Assembly: GCF_900104695.1 (NCBI RefSeq)
Contig: NZ_FNSW01000001.1
Location: 5,004,501-5,068,500 of the forward strand
DNA length: 64,000 bases
From: Paenibacillus sp. GP183
Lineage (GTDB): Bacteria > Bacillota > Bacilli > Paenibacillales > NBRC-103111
Direction: 5' to 3'
Below are positions 17,035 through 26,976 of the stretch, one piece after another (the stretch's first letter is position 1; every line of letters begins with the position of its first letter). The notes below the pieces were generated by a model. The model did no database searches. It was not told the DNA's origin and was given only the letters and a program-made list of their open reading frames with translations. Both the position numbers and the translations under genes were made by a program.

Positions 17035-18816
17035 ATGATGCTCAAAACACATCACTGCGGACAGTTAACGAAGGCTAACATTGGAGAAACCGTTATTTTA
17101 AACGGTTGGGTGCAAAGAAGGCGCGATCTTGGAGGGGTTTTATTCATTGATCTGCGTGACCGCAGCGGAATTGTGCAAACGGTGTTCAACCCTGACTTTT
17201 CAGGGGATGCTTTAGCGATTGCTGATCGTGCCCGAAATGAATATGTGCTCGCGATAAAAGGTAAAGTCGTAGAGCGCGATGCGGATACCGTGAACAAAAA
17301 CATTGCGACTGGGGAAATTGAAATTCAGGTTACTGAAATTGAAATTATGAATGCTGCCAAAACGCCTCCATTTTTTATTGAAGACGGTATTGAAGTGGAT
17401 GAGTCGGTGAGGCTGAAGTACCGCTACTTGGATCTTCGTCGTCCGGAAATGCAAAGAACGCTTATGCTCCGCTCCAAGGCTGCCAAGGTATTCCGGGACT
17501 TTCTGGATGAGCAAGGCTTTATTGATGTAGAAACTCCGATTTTGACCAAAAGCACTCCGGAAGGCGCACGCGATTATTTGGTGCCCAGCCGTGTGCATCC
17601 AGGTGAATTTTTTGCATTGCCGCAATCGCCGCAAATTTTCAAGCAATTGTTGATGGTCAGCGGCCTGGAGCGTTATTATCAAATCGCTCGCTGCTTCCGC
17701 GATGAGGATCTTCGCGCTGATCGCCAGCCTGAGTTTACACAGGTCGACATTGAAACTTCCTTCCTCTCCCAGGATCAACTGCTGGAGCTGATGGAACAGC
17801 TTATCATCAAGCTTATGAAGGAAACCTCGAACATAGACATTCAGCGTCCGTTTCAGCGCCTCAGCTACGCCGACGCCATGAGTAAATACGGATCGGATAA
17901 GCCGGACCTTCGCTTTGGATTAGAGCTGCAGGATGTTTCGGATATCGTTGCTGCATCAGGTGTTCAGGTTTTCGCCAATGTGGTTAAGGGCGGCGGCCAA
18001 GTCAAAGCCTTAAATGCCAAAGGCTGTGGAACCTGGAGCCGTAAGGAAATTGACGATTTACTGCCGTTCGCAGCCAGATATGGAGCGAAAGGACTTGCCT
18101 GGATTCAAGTGAAGGATGGAGAATTCAAGGGACCTATCGTTAAATTCTTCTCAGAAGCAGAGATTGCCTCCTTGACGGAGCGACTAGGCGCAGAAGAAGG
18201 GGACTTGCTGCTGTTCTCAGCAGATAAGAAAAAAGTAGTTGCCGATGTGCTTGGTAACCTTCGTCTCAAAATTGGCCGTCAGCTCGGACTTATCGACGAT
18301 TCCGTATTCAAGTTCGCGTGGGTAGTAGACTTCCCGCTGCTTGGTTATGATGAAGAAGATCAGCGCTGGGTAGCGGAGCATCATCCGTTCACTCGCCCGA
18401 AAGAGGAGGATCTTGCTTTCTTCGACACAGATCCGGGTCAAATCCGCGCCCAGGCCTATGACCTTGTGCTTAACGGCTACGAGGTAGGCGGCGGCTCGAT
18501 GCGGATCTACAAGCGTGAAGTGCAGGAGAAGATGTTCGCAGCACTTGGCTTCTCCAAGGAAGAGGCCAACGAGAAATTCGGCTTTCTGCTTGAAGCTTTC
18601 GAATACGGAACACCTCCGCACGGCGGGATCGCTTTTGGCTTTGACCGCTTGGTGATGTTGATTTCGGGACGCACCAATCTGCGTGAAACCATCGCATTCC
18701 CAAAAACTGCAAGTGCTACAGACCTGTTAACCGATGCGCCAGGAACCGTAGACGACAAGCAGCTTGAGCAATTGTCGATTCGTATTGCGTTGAAGCAGCC
18801 TGCTGTGAAAGCCTGA
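17035..18816 (+). CDS. aspS: Aspartate--tRNA ligase
   Basis: A 593-residue class IIb synthetase of bacterial type. The N-terminal OB fold binds the anticodon (about 1-110, [20 protein letters not shown]). Motif 2 [16 protein letters not shown] is near 217, the bacterial GAD insertion spans about 290-420, and motif 3 [14 protein letters not shown] is near 525. It charges tRNA-Asp. AAGGAGG lies before two adjacent ATGs (17035 and 17038), so the first residue is uncertain by one codon. It shares the hisS transcript and T-box. Confidence 0.97.
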   Translation: MMLKTHHCGQLTKANIGETVILNGWVQRRRDLGGVLFIDLRDRSGIVQTVFNPDFSGDALAIADRARNEYVLAIKGKVVERDADTVNKNIATGEIEIQVTEIEIMNAAKTPPFFIEDGIEVDESVRLKYRYLDLRRPEMQRTLMLRSKAAKVFRDFLDEQGFIDVETPILTKSTPEGARDYLVPSRVHPGEFFALPQSPQIFKQLLMVSGLERYYQIARCFRDEDLRADRQPEFTQVDIETSFLSQDQLLELMEQLIIKLMKETSNIDIQRPFQRLSYADAMSKYGSDKPDLRFGLELQDVSDIVAASGVQVFANVVKGGGQVKALNAKGCGTWSRKEIDDLLPFAARYGAKGLAWIQVKDGEFKGPIVKFFSEAEIASLTERLGAEEGDLLLFSADKKKVVADVLGNLRLKIGRQLGLIDDSVFKFAWVVDFPLLGYDEEDQRWVAEHHPFTRPKEEDLAFFDTDPGQIRAQAYDLVLNGYEVGGGSMRIYKREVQEKMFAALGFSKEEANEKFGFLLEAFEYGTPPHGGIAFGFDRLVMLISGRTNLRETIAFPKTASATDLLTDAPGTVDDKQLEQLSIRIALKQPAVKA

Positions 18817-18826
18817 CAATAAGCAT

Positions 18827-18923
18827 GTTTTGCTAAAGCAAAACTCAGCTTATGTTATGATGTAAGTTTTGCTGAAGCAAAACTAAGCTTATGCTTACGA
18901 AGTAAGTTTTGCTAAAGCAAAAC
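18827..18923 (+). repeat. Triple hairpin array between aspS and tcdA
   Basis: Three copies of GTTTTGCT(A/G)AAGCAAAAC lie at 18827-18844, 18866-18883 and 18906-18923, spaced 39 and 40 bp. Each forms an 8-bp perfect hairpin. The intervening sequences contain a second inverted repeat CTTA...TAAG. The last unit is 5 nt before the tcdA Shine-Dalgarno AAGGAGGG, so the array lies in an untranslated intercistronic RNA. Confidence 0.85.
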
Positions 18924-18942
18924 TCTAAGGAGGGAATATACC

Positions 18943-19689
18943 ATGCTTCATCAATTTTCCCGTACCGAACTGGCGATTGGACCCGAAGGATTGGAAATCA
19001 TGAAAAACAGCACCGTTGCAGTGCTGGGTATAGGCGGCGTCGGCTCTATTGCAGCGGAAGCCCTTGCAAGGACCGGTATTGGCCGTATTATTTTGATTGA
19101 TAAAGATGTTGTCGATATCACGAATATAAACAGGCAGATTCATGCGCTTACTACGACCGTTGGACAGCCAAAGGCTGAATTGATGCGGGACCGTATCAAG
19201 CTAATCAACCCGGAATGCGATGCTATTGCATTGCGTATGTTTTACACAGAAGAAACCTATGAAAAGCTGTTCGAGTATAAGCTTGATTATGTTTTGGATG
19301 CAAGCGACACGATCATCTATAAGATCCATTTGATCAAGCAATGCCTGGAACGTAAAATCCCATTGATCTCAAGCATGGGAGCAGCGAATAAAATGGATCC
19401 GACCCAGTTTCAAGTCGCCGACATCTCCAAAACCTCAATGGATCCGATAGCCAGGGTCATTCGCCAGAAGCTGCGAAAAGAGGGGATCAAGAAAGGCGTA
19501 AAGGTTGTTTTCTCCAAGGAACAGCCTGCCAAGCCGCGGGAAGATGTCACACAGAAAATCGTTCCCGAAAACGCGCCAGAAATTCGCAAAGCCAAAATGC
19601 CTCCGTCCAGCAACGCATTCGTTCCTCCAGTTGCAGGACTTATTATGGTCAGTGTTGCTGTCAAGGATCTCCTTGAGCAAGCTAAATAG
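18943..19689 (+). CDS. tcdA: tRNA threonylcarbamoyladenosine dehydratase TcdA (ThiF/MoeB family)
   Basis: A 248-residue E1-like adenylating enzyme. The nucleotide-binding motif VLGIGGVGSIAAEALARTG is near residue 26 and DKDVVDITNINRQIHA near 50, as in TcdA/CsdL (YrvM). MoeB and ThiF usually carry zinc CxxC pairs, which are absent here, supporting TcdA. It converts t6A37 in ANN-decoding tRNAs to the cyclic form with ATP. The place between aspS and rarA is the same as yrvM in B. subtilis. AAGGAGGG sits about 10 nt upstream of ATG 18943. Confidence 0.9.
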   Translation: MLHQFSRTELAIGPEGLEIMKNSTVAVLGIGGVGSIAAEALARTGIGRIILIDKDVVDITNINRQIHALTTTVGQPKAELMRDRIKLINPECDAIALRMFYTEETYEKLFEYKLDYVLDASDTIIYKIHLIKQCLERKIPLISSMGAANKMDPTQFQVADISKTSMDPIARVIRQKLRKEGIKKGVKVVFSKEQPAKPREDVTQKIVPENAPEIRKAKMPPSSNAFVPPVAGLIMVSVAVKDLLEQAK

Positions 19690-19706
19690 ATTTGCAAAAA
19701 ATAAGG

Positions 19707-19750
19707 GAGCTGTATCAAAAGCGAATCATTCACTTTTGATACAGCTCTTT
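19707..19750 (+). terminator. Terminator after tcdA
   Basis: A perfect 15-bp stem, GAGCTGTATCAAAAG with CTTTTGATACAGCTC, followed by TTT. The T-run is short but the stem is strong. Confidence 0.75.
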
Positions 19751-19767
19751 GTCCGTTGATCATAATG

Positions 19768-19849
19768 TATAAGTTTTTCTAAACTTATCTTGCTTCGCAT
19801 CAACCTTGACAAACGCACTCGTCATTTAGGACGGCGTAACCGTTTATCC
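19768..19849 (+). repeat. ~80 bp intergenic element, copy 2 (upstream of rarA)
   Basis: Second copy of the element at 2033-2112. The left hairpin is ATAAGTTT-TTCT-AAACTTAT. The core from TTGCTTCGCATCAACC through GACAAACGC is identical. The right inverted repeat is weakened to ACGG-CGTAA-CCGT. It ends 78 nt before the rarA start. Confidence 0.8.
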
Positions 19850-19927
19850 TTGTATGTGAAAGTTGCAAATGATCCCCTCTATGGTACAGTAAAGCTATAA
19901 TTTTATATCTTATGAGGGTGAGATGCA

Positions 19928-21181
19928 TTGGACTTATTCGATTTGAACCAAACAACCGACCATCAACCGCTTGCTGAGAGAATGCGTCCCCAGACGCTTG
20001 ATCAATATTTTGGACAATCCCATATCCTGGGCCAAGGAAAAGTACTGCGCAAGATTATTGAAACCGATAAAGTCACCAGCATGATTTTACAGGGTCCGCC
20101 AAGCAGCGGAAAAACGAGTCTTGCGTATATAATCAGCCAGTCCACAAAAGCCGATTTTGTGCGCCTCAATGCTGTTTCTTTAACGGTAGCCGAGCTTCGG
20201 GAAACGATTCAAACAGCAAGAGACAATCAAAAAATGTATGGTAAAAAAACAATTGTGATGATAGATGAAATCCATGCCATGAAAAGTAATGTTCAAATGG
20301 CGCTTCTGCCGTCCGTGGAGGAAGGAATCATTACATTAATAGGTCTCACCACGGAATCTATTGCCCACGACTTGATTCCTCCGCTTGTTTCCCGCTGTCG
20401 AACTTTTACGTTAAAAGCTCTGGACTATAATGATCTTAAAGAAATCATCCTCAGGGCGCTGCAAAGTGATAAAGGACTGGCAAATAAATTTGTGATGACG
20501 GACGAAGCATTGGAATATTTGGTCGATATTTGCAACGGGGATGTTCGGAGTGCCTTCAATGCTTTGGAAATGGCTGCATTCTCCTTGTATGAAGGAAATG
20601 TCATTGAGCTGCAGCATATTCGTGAGGCCTACGACTCCAGAGTGAACAGTATCACGACGAGCGATTTTTATGATATTGTTTCTGCCTTTTGCAAGTCGCT
20701 GCGGGGTTCCCAAACGGATTCGGCTCTTTACTGGTTAGCTCGTATGCTGGACAGCGGTGTCGACCCGCTTTATATTGTGCGCAGGCTTGTTGTGCATTCA
20801 AGTGAAGATGTAGGCATGGCCAATCCAAATGCTTTGCAGATTGCCATAGCGGCACAGCAAACCGTGGAATTTGTGGGAATGCCTGAAGGGCGATTAGCCC
20901 TTGCTCACGCAACGGTATATATTTGTGAAAGCCCTAAATCCAACAGCGTCTATAAAGGGCTCGCCAAGGCGTTTGAAATGGTGAGGAACCATCGAGCTTA
21001 TCCGGTTCCCGAAAATATAAGAGACAGCTCCAAGAGTTACGTGAACCCCATAGACAATCCGAACAGCAAGATGCAGTACCTGCCGCCTGAAATCGAGAAT
21101 CAACGATTTTACTTTCCGCAAAACAGCGGCACCGAAGCGAAGATTTTTGCCCGTCATCAGGAGAGAGAGAAGAAGGAGTAA
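19928..21181 (+). CDS. rarA: Replication-associated recombination protein RarA (AAA ATPase)
   Basis: A 417-residue AAA+ protein. The N-terminus RMRPQTLDQYFGQSHILG is the RarA/RuvB-like start. Walker A GPPSSGKT is near residue 56, Walker B MIDEIHAM near 111, and sensor 1 and arginine-finger regions follow (LIGLTTES, LVSRCRTF). The C-terminal MgsA-type tetramer domain is present (about 270-400). RarA acts at stalled replication forks. TTG 19928 is the start, with GAGGGTGAG just upstream. It corresponds to yrvN, placed before cymR as in B. subtilis, except that mnmA now lies between. Confidence 0.92.
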   Translation: MDLFDLNQTTDHQPLAERMRPQTLDQYFGQSHILGQGKVLRKIIETDKVTSMILQGPPSSGKTSLAYIISQSTKADFVRLNAVSLTVAELRETIQTARDNQKMYGKKTIVMIDEIHAMKSNVQMALLPSVEEGIITLIGLTTESIAHDLIPPLVSRCRTFTLKALDYNDLKEIILRALQSDKGLANKFVMTDEALEYLVDICNGDVRSAFNALEMAAFSLYEGNVIELQHIREAYDSRVNSITTSDFYDIVSAFCKSLRGSQTDSALYWLARMLDSGVDPLYIVRRLVVHSSEDVGMANPNALQIAIAAQQTVEFVGMPEGRLALAHATVYICESPKSNSVYKGLAKAFEMVRNHRAYPVPENIRDSSKSYVNPIDNPNSKMQYLPPEIENQRFYFPQNSGTEAKIFARHQEREKKE

Positions 21182-21199
21182 AATTGAGAGAAAAACCCA

Positions 21200-22991
<1,792 letters not shown>

Positions 22992-23160
22992 CTATATAAC
23001 CTCTTTTCTTGATTCCAGACATCATATCATTATACATCTTTTGTGCCTGAATTTAAAAATATTTCAAGAGAATGTCATAGTTTTACTCCCCAAGATCAGG
23101 GAATTATGTTACGATAAGTTGGATATACTCCGAATGAATAGACTCAAACGAGGTGCTGAT

Positions 23161-23580
23161 TTGAAGATTTCTACAAAGGGCCGATATGGACTCACGATTA
23201 TGATGGAGCTTGCGACCAAATTCGGCGAGGGTCCGACTTCTTTAAAAAGCATAGCGGAGAAGCATCAGCTTTCCGAGCATTATCTGGAACAACTTGTCGC
23301 GCCCCTGCGTAATGCCGGTTTGGTCAAAAGCATTCGCGGAGCCTACGGTGGATATATACTTTCTAAATCTCCGGAGCAAATTACATCGGGTGATGTGATC
23401 CGGGTGCTTGAGGGACCTATCAGTCCGGTGGATTTTACGGAAGAAGATGATCCTGCGAAGCGCGACCTATGGATCCGGATTCGTGACAGCATTGCTGAGG
23501 TGCTCGATTCAACGAGTCTTGCCAGTTTGATTTCCTTTCAGGATTCGGGCGGTACTGACAATTACATGTTTTATATTTGA
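23161..23580 (+). CDS. cymR: Rrf2 family regulator, CymR-like
   Basis: A 139-residue Rrf2 protein from TTG 23161, chosen for its GAGGTG site 6 nt upstream and because MKISTKGRYGLTIMMELA is the canonical Rrf2 start. The winged-helix has LKSIAEKHQLSEHYLEQLV and IRGAYGGYIL. No Cys is present, so it does not bind an Fe-S cluster as IscR does, which favours CymR, the repressor of cysteine metabolism that works with CysK in B. subtilis. It is followed 12 nt later by iscS, as in B. subtilis. Confidence 0.88.
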   Translation: MKISTKGRYGLTIMMELATKFGEGPTSLKSIAEKHQLSEHYLEQLVAPLRNAGLVKSIRGAYGGYILSKSPEQITSGDVIRVLEGPISPVDFTEEDDPAKRDLWIRIRDSIAEVLDSTSLASLISFQDSGGTDNYMFYI

Positions 23581-23592
23581 AGGCGGTACAAT

Positions 23593-24732
23593 ATGGAACC
23601 CATATATTTGGATCATGCTGCTACCACACCGCTTCATCCAGACGTTCTGGAGGTCATGCAGCCTTACTATAAAGAGTTTTTTGGCAACCCCTCAAGCATT
23701 CATAGCTTTGGACGAGCTGCCAAGACAGCGATTAACGGTTCGCGTGATTTCATAGCCGGGAAACTCGGCTGCCTGCCCAATGAGCTTATTTTCACAAGCG
23801 GAGGCACTGAGAGCAATAATATGGCTATCTATGGATTGCTCCAAACTAACACGGAGAAGAAACATATCATAACAACCCGCATTGAGCATCATGCTGTACT
23901 TCATCCCTGCGAATGGCTGGAGAATCTCGGGATTGATGTGACTTATATTCCTGTAGACCAGAGCGGTCTTGTACTTGCCGATGATATTGAGTCTGCTATC
24001 CGCCCGGACACGGCTCTTATCAGCATGATGTTTGGGAATAATGAAGTAGGTACGCTGCAGCCTGTCGAAGAGGTAGGCCGGATCGCCCAAGCCCATGGAA
24101 TTGCTTTTCATGTGGACGCTGTTCAAGCCCTGGGCAAGGTTGACTTTGATTTAGCGGCACTTCCTGTAGATCTCATGAGCTTTTCGGCACATAAAATCAA
24201 CGGACCCAAAGGGATAGGGGCTTTATACATCTCCAGGGCTAAACGAGTGGCTCCAGTTTTTTACGGAGGATCCCAGGAAAGAAAGCGTCGTCCTGGCACT
24301 GAAAATGTCGCGGGCATTGTTGGCTTTGCCAAAGCGGTGGAAATCATCTTTAGCTCAGATATAGAGCATCGTTCCCATCAGCTTCGTCAGAAAATGGTAG
24401 ATTGTCTGCAGCAAGAATTAGGCAAGGATGGTTTTATCTTGAACGGCCATCAGACGAAGTGCCTGCCGCATATTGTAAACATCAGTTTTCCGGGTGTAGG
24501 CACGGAAAGCTTGCTGATGAATCTGGATCTAGAAGGTATTGCCGCAGCAAGCGGTTCTGCCTGTACATCCGGTTCGCTGGAGATCTCGCATGTATTAAAG
24601 GCGATGGATCTGCCCGACGATGTCACATCATCAGCGATTCGTTTCAGCTTCGGCATGGGTAACACTATGGAACAGATTGAATATGCTGCTCAGAAAACTG
24701 CAACCATAGTGAATCGATTACGTAAGAGATAA
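23593..24732 (+). CDS. iscS: Cysteine desulfurase
   Basis: A 379-residue fold-type I PLP enzyme. The start MEPIYLDHAATTPLHP is typical. The PLP lysine is K201 in SFSAHKINGPKG, and the catalytic loop cysteine is C324 in SGSACTSGSLEISH. The compact loop marks a class I (IscS/NifS-like) enzyme. It takes sulfur from cysteine as a persulfide, here most likely for MnmA (tRNA thiolation) and Fe-S assembly. It corresponds to yrvO. GAAGGCGG precedes ATG 23593 and the gene is co-transcribed with cymR. Confidence 0.93.
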   Translation: MEPIYLDHAATTPLHPDVLEVMQPYYKEFFGNPSSIHSFGRAAKTAINGSRDFIAGKLGCLPNELIFTSGGTESNNMAIYGLLQTNTEKKHIITTRIEHHAVLHPCEWLENLGIDVTYIPVDQSGLVLADDIESAIRPDTALISMMFGNNEVGTLQPVEEVGRIAQAHGIAFHVDAVQALGKVDFDLAALPVDLMSFSAHKINGPKGIGALYISRAKRVAPVFYGGSQERKRRPGTENVAGIVGFAKAVEIIFSSDIEHRSHQLRQKMVDCLQQELGKDGFILNGHQTKCLPHIVNISFPGVGTESLLMNLDLEGIAAASGSACTSGSLEISHVLKAMDLPDDVTSSAIRFSFGMGNTMEQIEYAAQKTATIVNRLRKR

Positions 24733-24808
24733 TACCGGGCCGACCGAGGTTTATTTTATAAAAAAATGGGTAAAACAAATAGTAGGCTAAGAGGAATAGG
24801 GTGATATA

Positions 24809-25012
24809 ATGATGCGTTGTCCAAATTGCAGTTCGAAGGATATCGGGAAAATCGGTTCCCACCAATTTTATTGCTGGGGCTGCTTTATTGAGTTAAGTGT
24901 AAACGGTGAAAAAATGTCCGTGTTTCAGGTTGAAGAAGACGGTACGTTAAGTTCCCTTGATGATTTGTTCTTTGAGGAAGATATGGGTGAAATCCAGGTT
25001 CATGCTAATTAA
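24809..25012 (+). CDS. Small zinc-ribbon protein
   Basis: A 67-residue protein (start at the first or second of two adjacent ATGs, behind GGGTGAT). The N-terminal half has CPNC at residues 4-7 and CWGC at 22-25, a zinc-ribbon knuckle pair 14 residues apart. The C-terminal half is acidic (LFFEEDMGEIQ). No function is known to me. It lies between iscS and an AI-2E family gene, with its own terminator. Confidence 0.75.
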   Translation: MMRCPNCSSKDIGKIGSHQFYCWGCFIELSVNGEKMSVFQVEEDGTLSSLDDLFFEEDMGEIQVHAN

Positions 25013-25039
25013 CACTGGTTTCGTTTTTTATTGACAAAG

Positions 25040-25088
25040 CGCTCTTCATAATGTGCATTCCTTGTACATGGATGAAGGGCTTTTTTTT
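25040..25088 (+). terminator. Terminator after the zinc-ribbon gene
   Basis: GCTCTTCAT pairs with ATGAAGGGC (one G-U) around a loop of about 22 nt, followed by a run of T. Confidence 0.7.
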
Positions 25089-25157
25089 GTGCGGATTAAT
25101 TGAGGAGGTTGTACATATACTTTAAAAATCGATTCTGTATCAAGGATTCAAGCCGGG

Positions 25158-26237
25158 GTGAGGAATTTGGAACGATTTTGGAAAAATAAATGGTTTGCGG
25201 CATTGGTCTATATTCTTATGTCCCTTTTTGTTGTGTATTTGCTTTTTCTAATGAAGCCGATGCTCCTTGGCATCTTTCAGTTTTTAAAAGCCGTGCTGAT
25301 GCCATTTCTTATAGCCATGATGATCTCCTACCTCTTAAACCCCATCGTGGTGCTGCTCAATCAGCGAAAGGTGCCCAGAACTATAGCCGTTTTGTTGATT
25401 TACAGCGTGTTTATTGTTTGTGTGTCTGTAATTATTATCAATGTCATCCCTATGCTTATGAATCAGCTGGTGGAGCTCAACGAGCACCTGCCGCAGCTTG
25501 CGATGCAAGGGCAATCCTTTATTGAAAGTGTTAACCAAAGTCAACTGCTTCCGTTCAGTGTGCGAGAGGGGATTAATCATTCGTTGGTTAAACTCGAGTC
25601 CGGCATTTCTGCAGCCATTTCCGACTATATGAATCAAATCGGCACGACGATCAATGTGCTGTTTATTGCTTTCATCATTCCGTTTCTGGCCTTCTACATG
25701 CTGAAGGATTTTCAAATGATCGAAAAAACAGCTATAGCTATCGTACCCCAAGCTCATCGTAAGCCAACTATCAAGCTGCTTGTCGATATCGATACCGCCT
25801 TGGGAAATTATATCAGAGGCCAATTGATCGTATGTGTGATCGTTGGGGTGCTTGCGTATATTGGTTATTGGATTATCAAAATGCCCTATCCGTTATTGCT
25901 GGCCAGTATTGTGGCTGTTTTCAATATTATTCCGTACTTGGGCCCTTTTTTTGGCGCTGCTCCTGCTGTGATCATGGCCTCAACCGTTTCCGTAAAAATG
26001 ATGATCATCGTTGCCATTCTGAATCTTATTATCCAGGTGCTCGAAGGCAATGTGATTTCTCCTCAAGTGGTTGGCCGCACGCTTCATATGCATCCGCTCT
26101 TTATTATTTTTGCTTTGCTGGTGGGCGGCGAAATCGCAGGAATTCCGGGCTTGATTTTGGCTGTGCCTTTTTTTGCCGCTTTGAAAGTCGTTGTTCAGCA
26201 TTTGTTTCAGCACTATATCAACCGCTCAGCCCAATAG
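25158..26237 (+). CDS. AI-2E family transporter
   Basis: A 359-residue membrane protein with about seven to eight hydrophobic segments. It opens with VYILMSLFVVYLLFLMKP, has a soluble loop (about 95-150), and contains PYLGPFFGAAPAVIMA near residue 260 and PLFIIFALLVGGEIAGIPG near 312, both typical of the family. It corresponds to yrrI, upstream of alaS in B. subtilis. Family members include a proposed AI-2 exporter and Na+/H+ antiporters; the substrate here is unknown. GTG 25158 is listed, but TTG 25167 with GGTGAGG just upstream is equally possible. Confidence 0.85.
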   Translation: MRNLERFWKNKWFAALVYILMSLFVVYLLFLMKPMLLGIFQFLKAVLMPFLIAMMISYLLNPIVVLLNQRKVPRTIAVLLIYSVFIVCVSVIIINVIPMLMNQLVELNEHLPQLAMQGQSFIESVNQSQLLPFSVREGINHSLVKLESGISAAISDYMNQIGTTINVLFIAFIIPFLAFYMLKDFQMIEKTAIAIVPQAHRKPTIKLLVDIDTALGNYIRGQLIVCVIVGVLAYIGYWIIKMPYPLLLASIVAVFNIIPYLGPFFGAAPAVIMASTVSVKMMIIVAILNLIIQVLEGNVISPQVVGRTLHMHPLFIIFALLVGGEIAGIPGLILAVPFFAALKVVVQHLFQHYINRSAQ

Positions 26238-26249
26238 ACCTTGGTTTAG

Positions 26250-26278
26250 TTGACATCAATGTGTCCTATCGTTATAAT
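26250..26278 (+). promoter_or_regulatory. Consensus promoter of the alaS T-box
   Basis: TTGACA (26250-26255) and TATAAT (26273-26278) with a 17-nt spacer are a perfect housekeeping promoter. Confidence 0.9.
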
Positions 26279-26284
26279 TTGCCT

Positions 26285-26575
26285 TAACTGCAATTATGCA
26301 AAAAATCGTTGATGATGCTTAAGTAGGTCATTGTCCATCTCCAGAGAGAAGATTTCAGGCGCCGATGAAAAAGGGTGCTTGGCTGGGAAAATCTTCAGAT
26401 GTTAGCATGGCCGAATGCTGGCTTCGGAGTGTGGATGAACTCCACCGTTTAGACCCGTTATCGTCTGCACAAGGAGATTGCACGAAATCTGTTCTTTTTA
26501 CAGTTGGAGTCAATAACCAGGGTGGTACCGCGATGATTCGTCCCTGTATGTTATAGGGGCGTATTTTTTATTTCA
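26285..26575 (+). promoter_or_regulatory. T-box riboswitch leader of alaS
   Basis: The AG-bulge motif CAGAGAGAAGAT lies near 26342. The T-box core AGGGTGGTACCGCG is at about 26518-26532. The terminator is CGTCCCT/AGGGGCG (26539-26561) followed by T residues. A candidate Ala specifier GCA lies in TTAGCATGG (about 26402-26408). Uncharged tRNA-Ala should relieve termination. Confidence 0.9.
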
Positions 26576-26583
26576 AAATGTTT

Positions 26584-26752
26584 CACCCCCTAAATCCCCC
26601 TTGAAGGGGGACCCCAAGGGTAACGCCCCTTGGATGACTTTTAAAGCTGGTGAGCAAGTGGGGCAGGAGCGTTTGAGGTGCGTGAGTGCTGGGAGCGCTT
26701 TAGTCCGAGCCAGAAATATTGCTCAGCAACATTTCTGGCTCGGACACGCTTG
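26584..26752 (+). repeat. ~170 bp hairpin element, copy C
   Basis: Third copy of the element seen at 8365-8533 and 8954-9124, inserted between the T-box terminator and the alaS start, so it lies in the alaS mRNA leader. The hairpin spans 26703-26745, with outer segment CGAGCC/GGCTCG. One A-C mismatch (G-U on the other strand) is at the same stem position as in copy B. Confidence 0.85.
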
Positions 26753-26764
26753 ACGGTTGAGCGA

Positions 26765-26838
26765 AAGATCAAGAGAGAAGATCAAGAGCCAAGATCAAGA
26801 GCGAAGATCAAGAGCGAAGATCAAGAGCGAAGGTCAAG
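26765..26838 (+). repeat. 13-bp tandem repeat upstream of alaS
   Basis: About six head-to-tail units of AAGATCAAGAGCG with small changes (AGAG, AGCC, GGTC variants). The segment 26862-26941 then holds two copies of CGCTCGGGCATAG about 67 bp apart. No ORF is supported; this is part of the long alaS leader between the T-box and the start codon. Confidence 0.8.
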
Positions 26839-26976
26839 AGACAGCGTCGAGCGAAAGGATATCCGCTCGGGCATAGGGAAAGAGAGAGCAACGAGCAACA
26901 AGAGACAAGCGACAAGCGAAATTGAGATTCGCTCGGGCATAGATTAATTACTGTTATAGATGGAGGCAAGAGGGAT

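Noticed and set aside
19801-19830. TTGACA in the ~80 bp element as a promoter
   Set aside because: No -10-like hexamer occurs 16-18 nt downstream in any of the three copies.
24803-24808. TATAAT before the zinc-ribbon gene
   Set aside because: It overlaps the ribosome site and the start codon, so it cannot be the promoter of that gene.
26678-26947. 89-codon ORF before alaS
   Set aside because: It spans the hairpin element and the 13-bp tandem repeat; the Arg/Ser/Glu repeats are translation of the DNA repeat.
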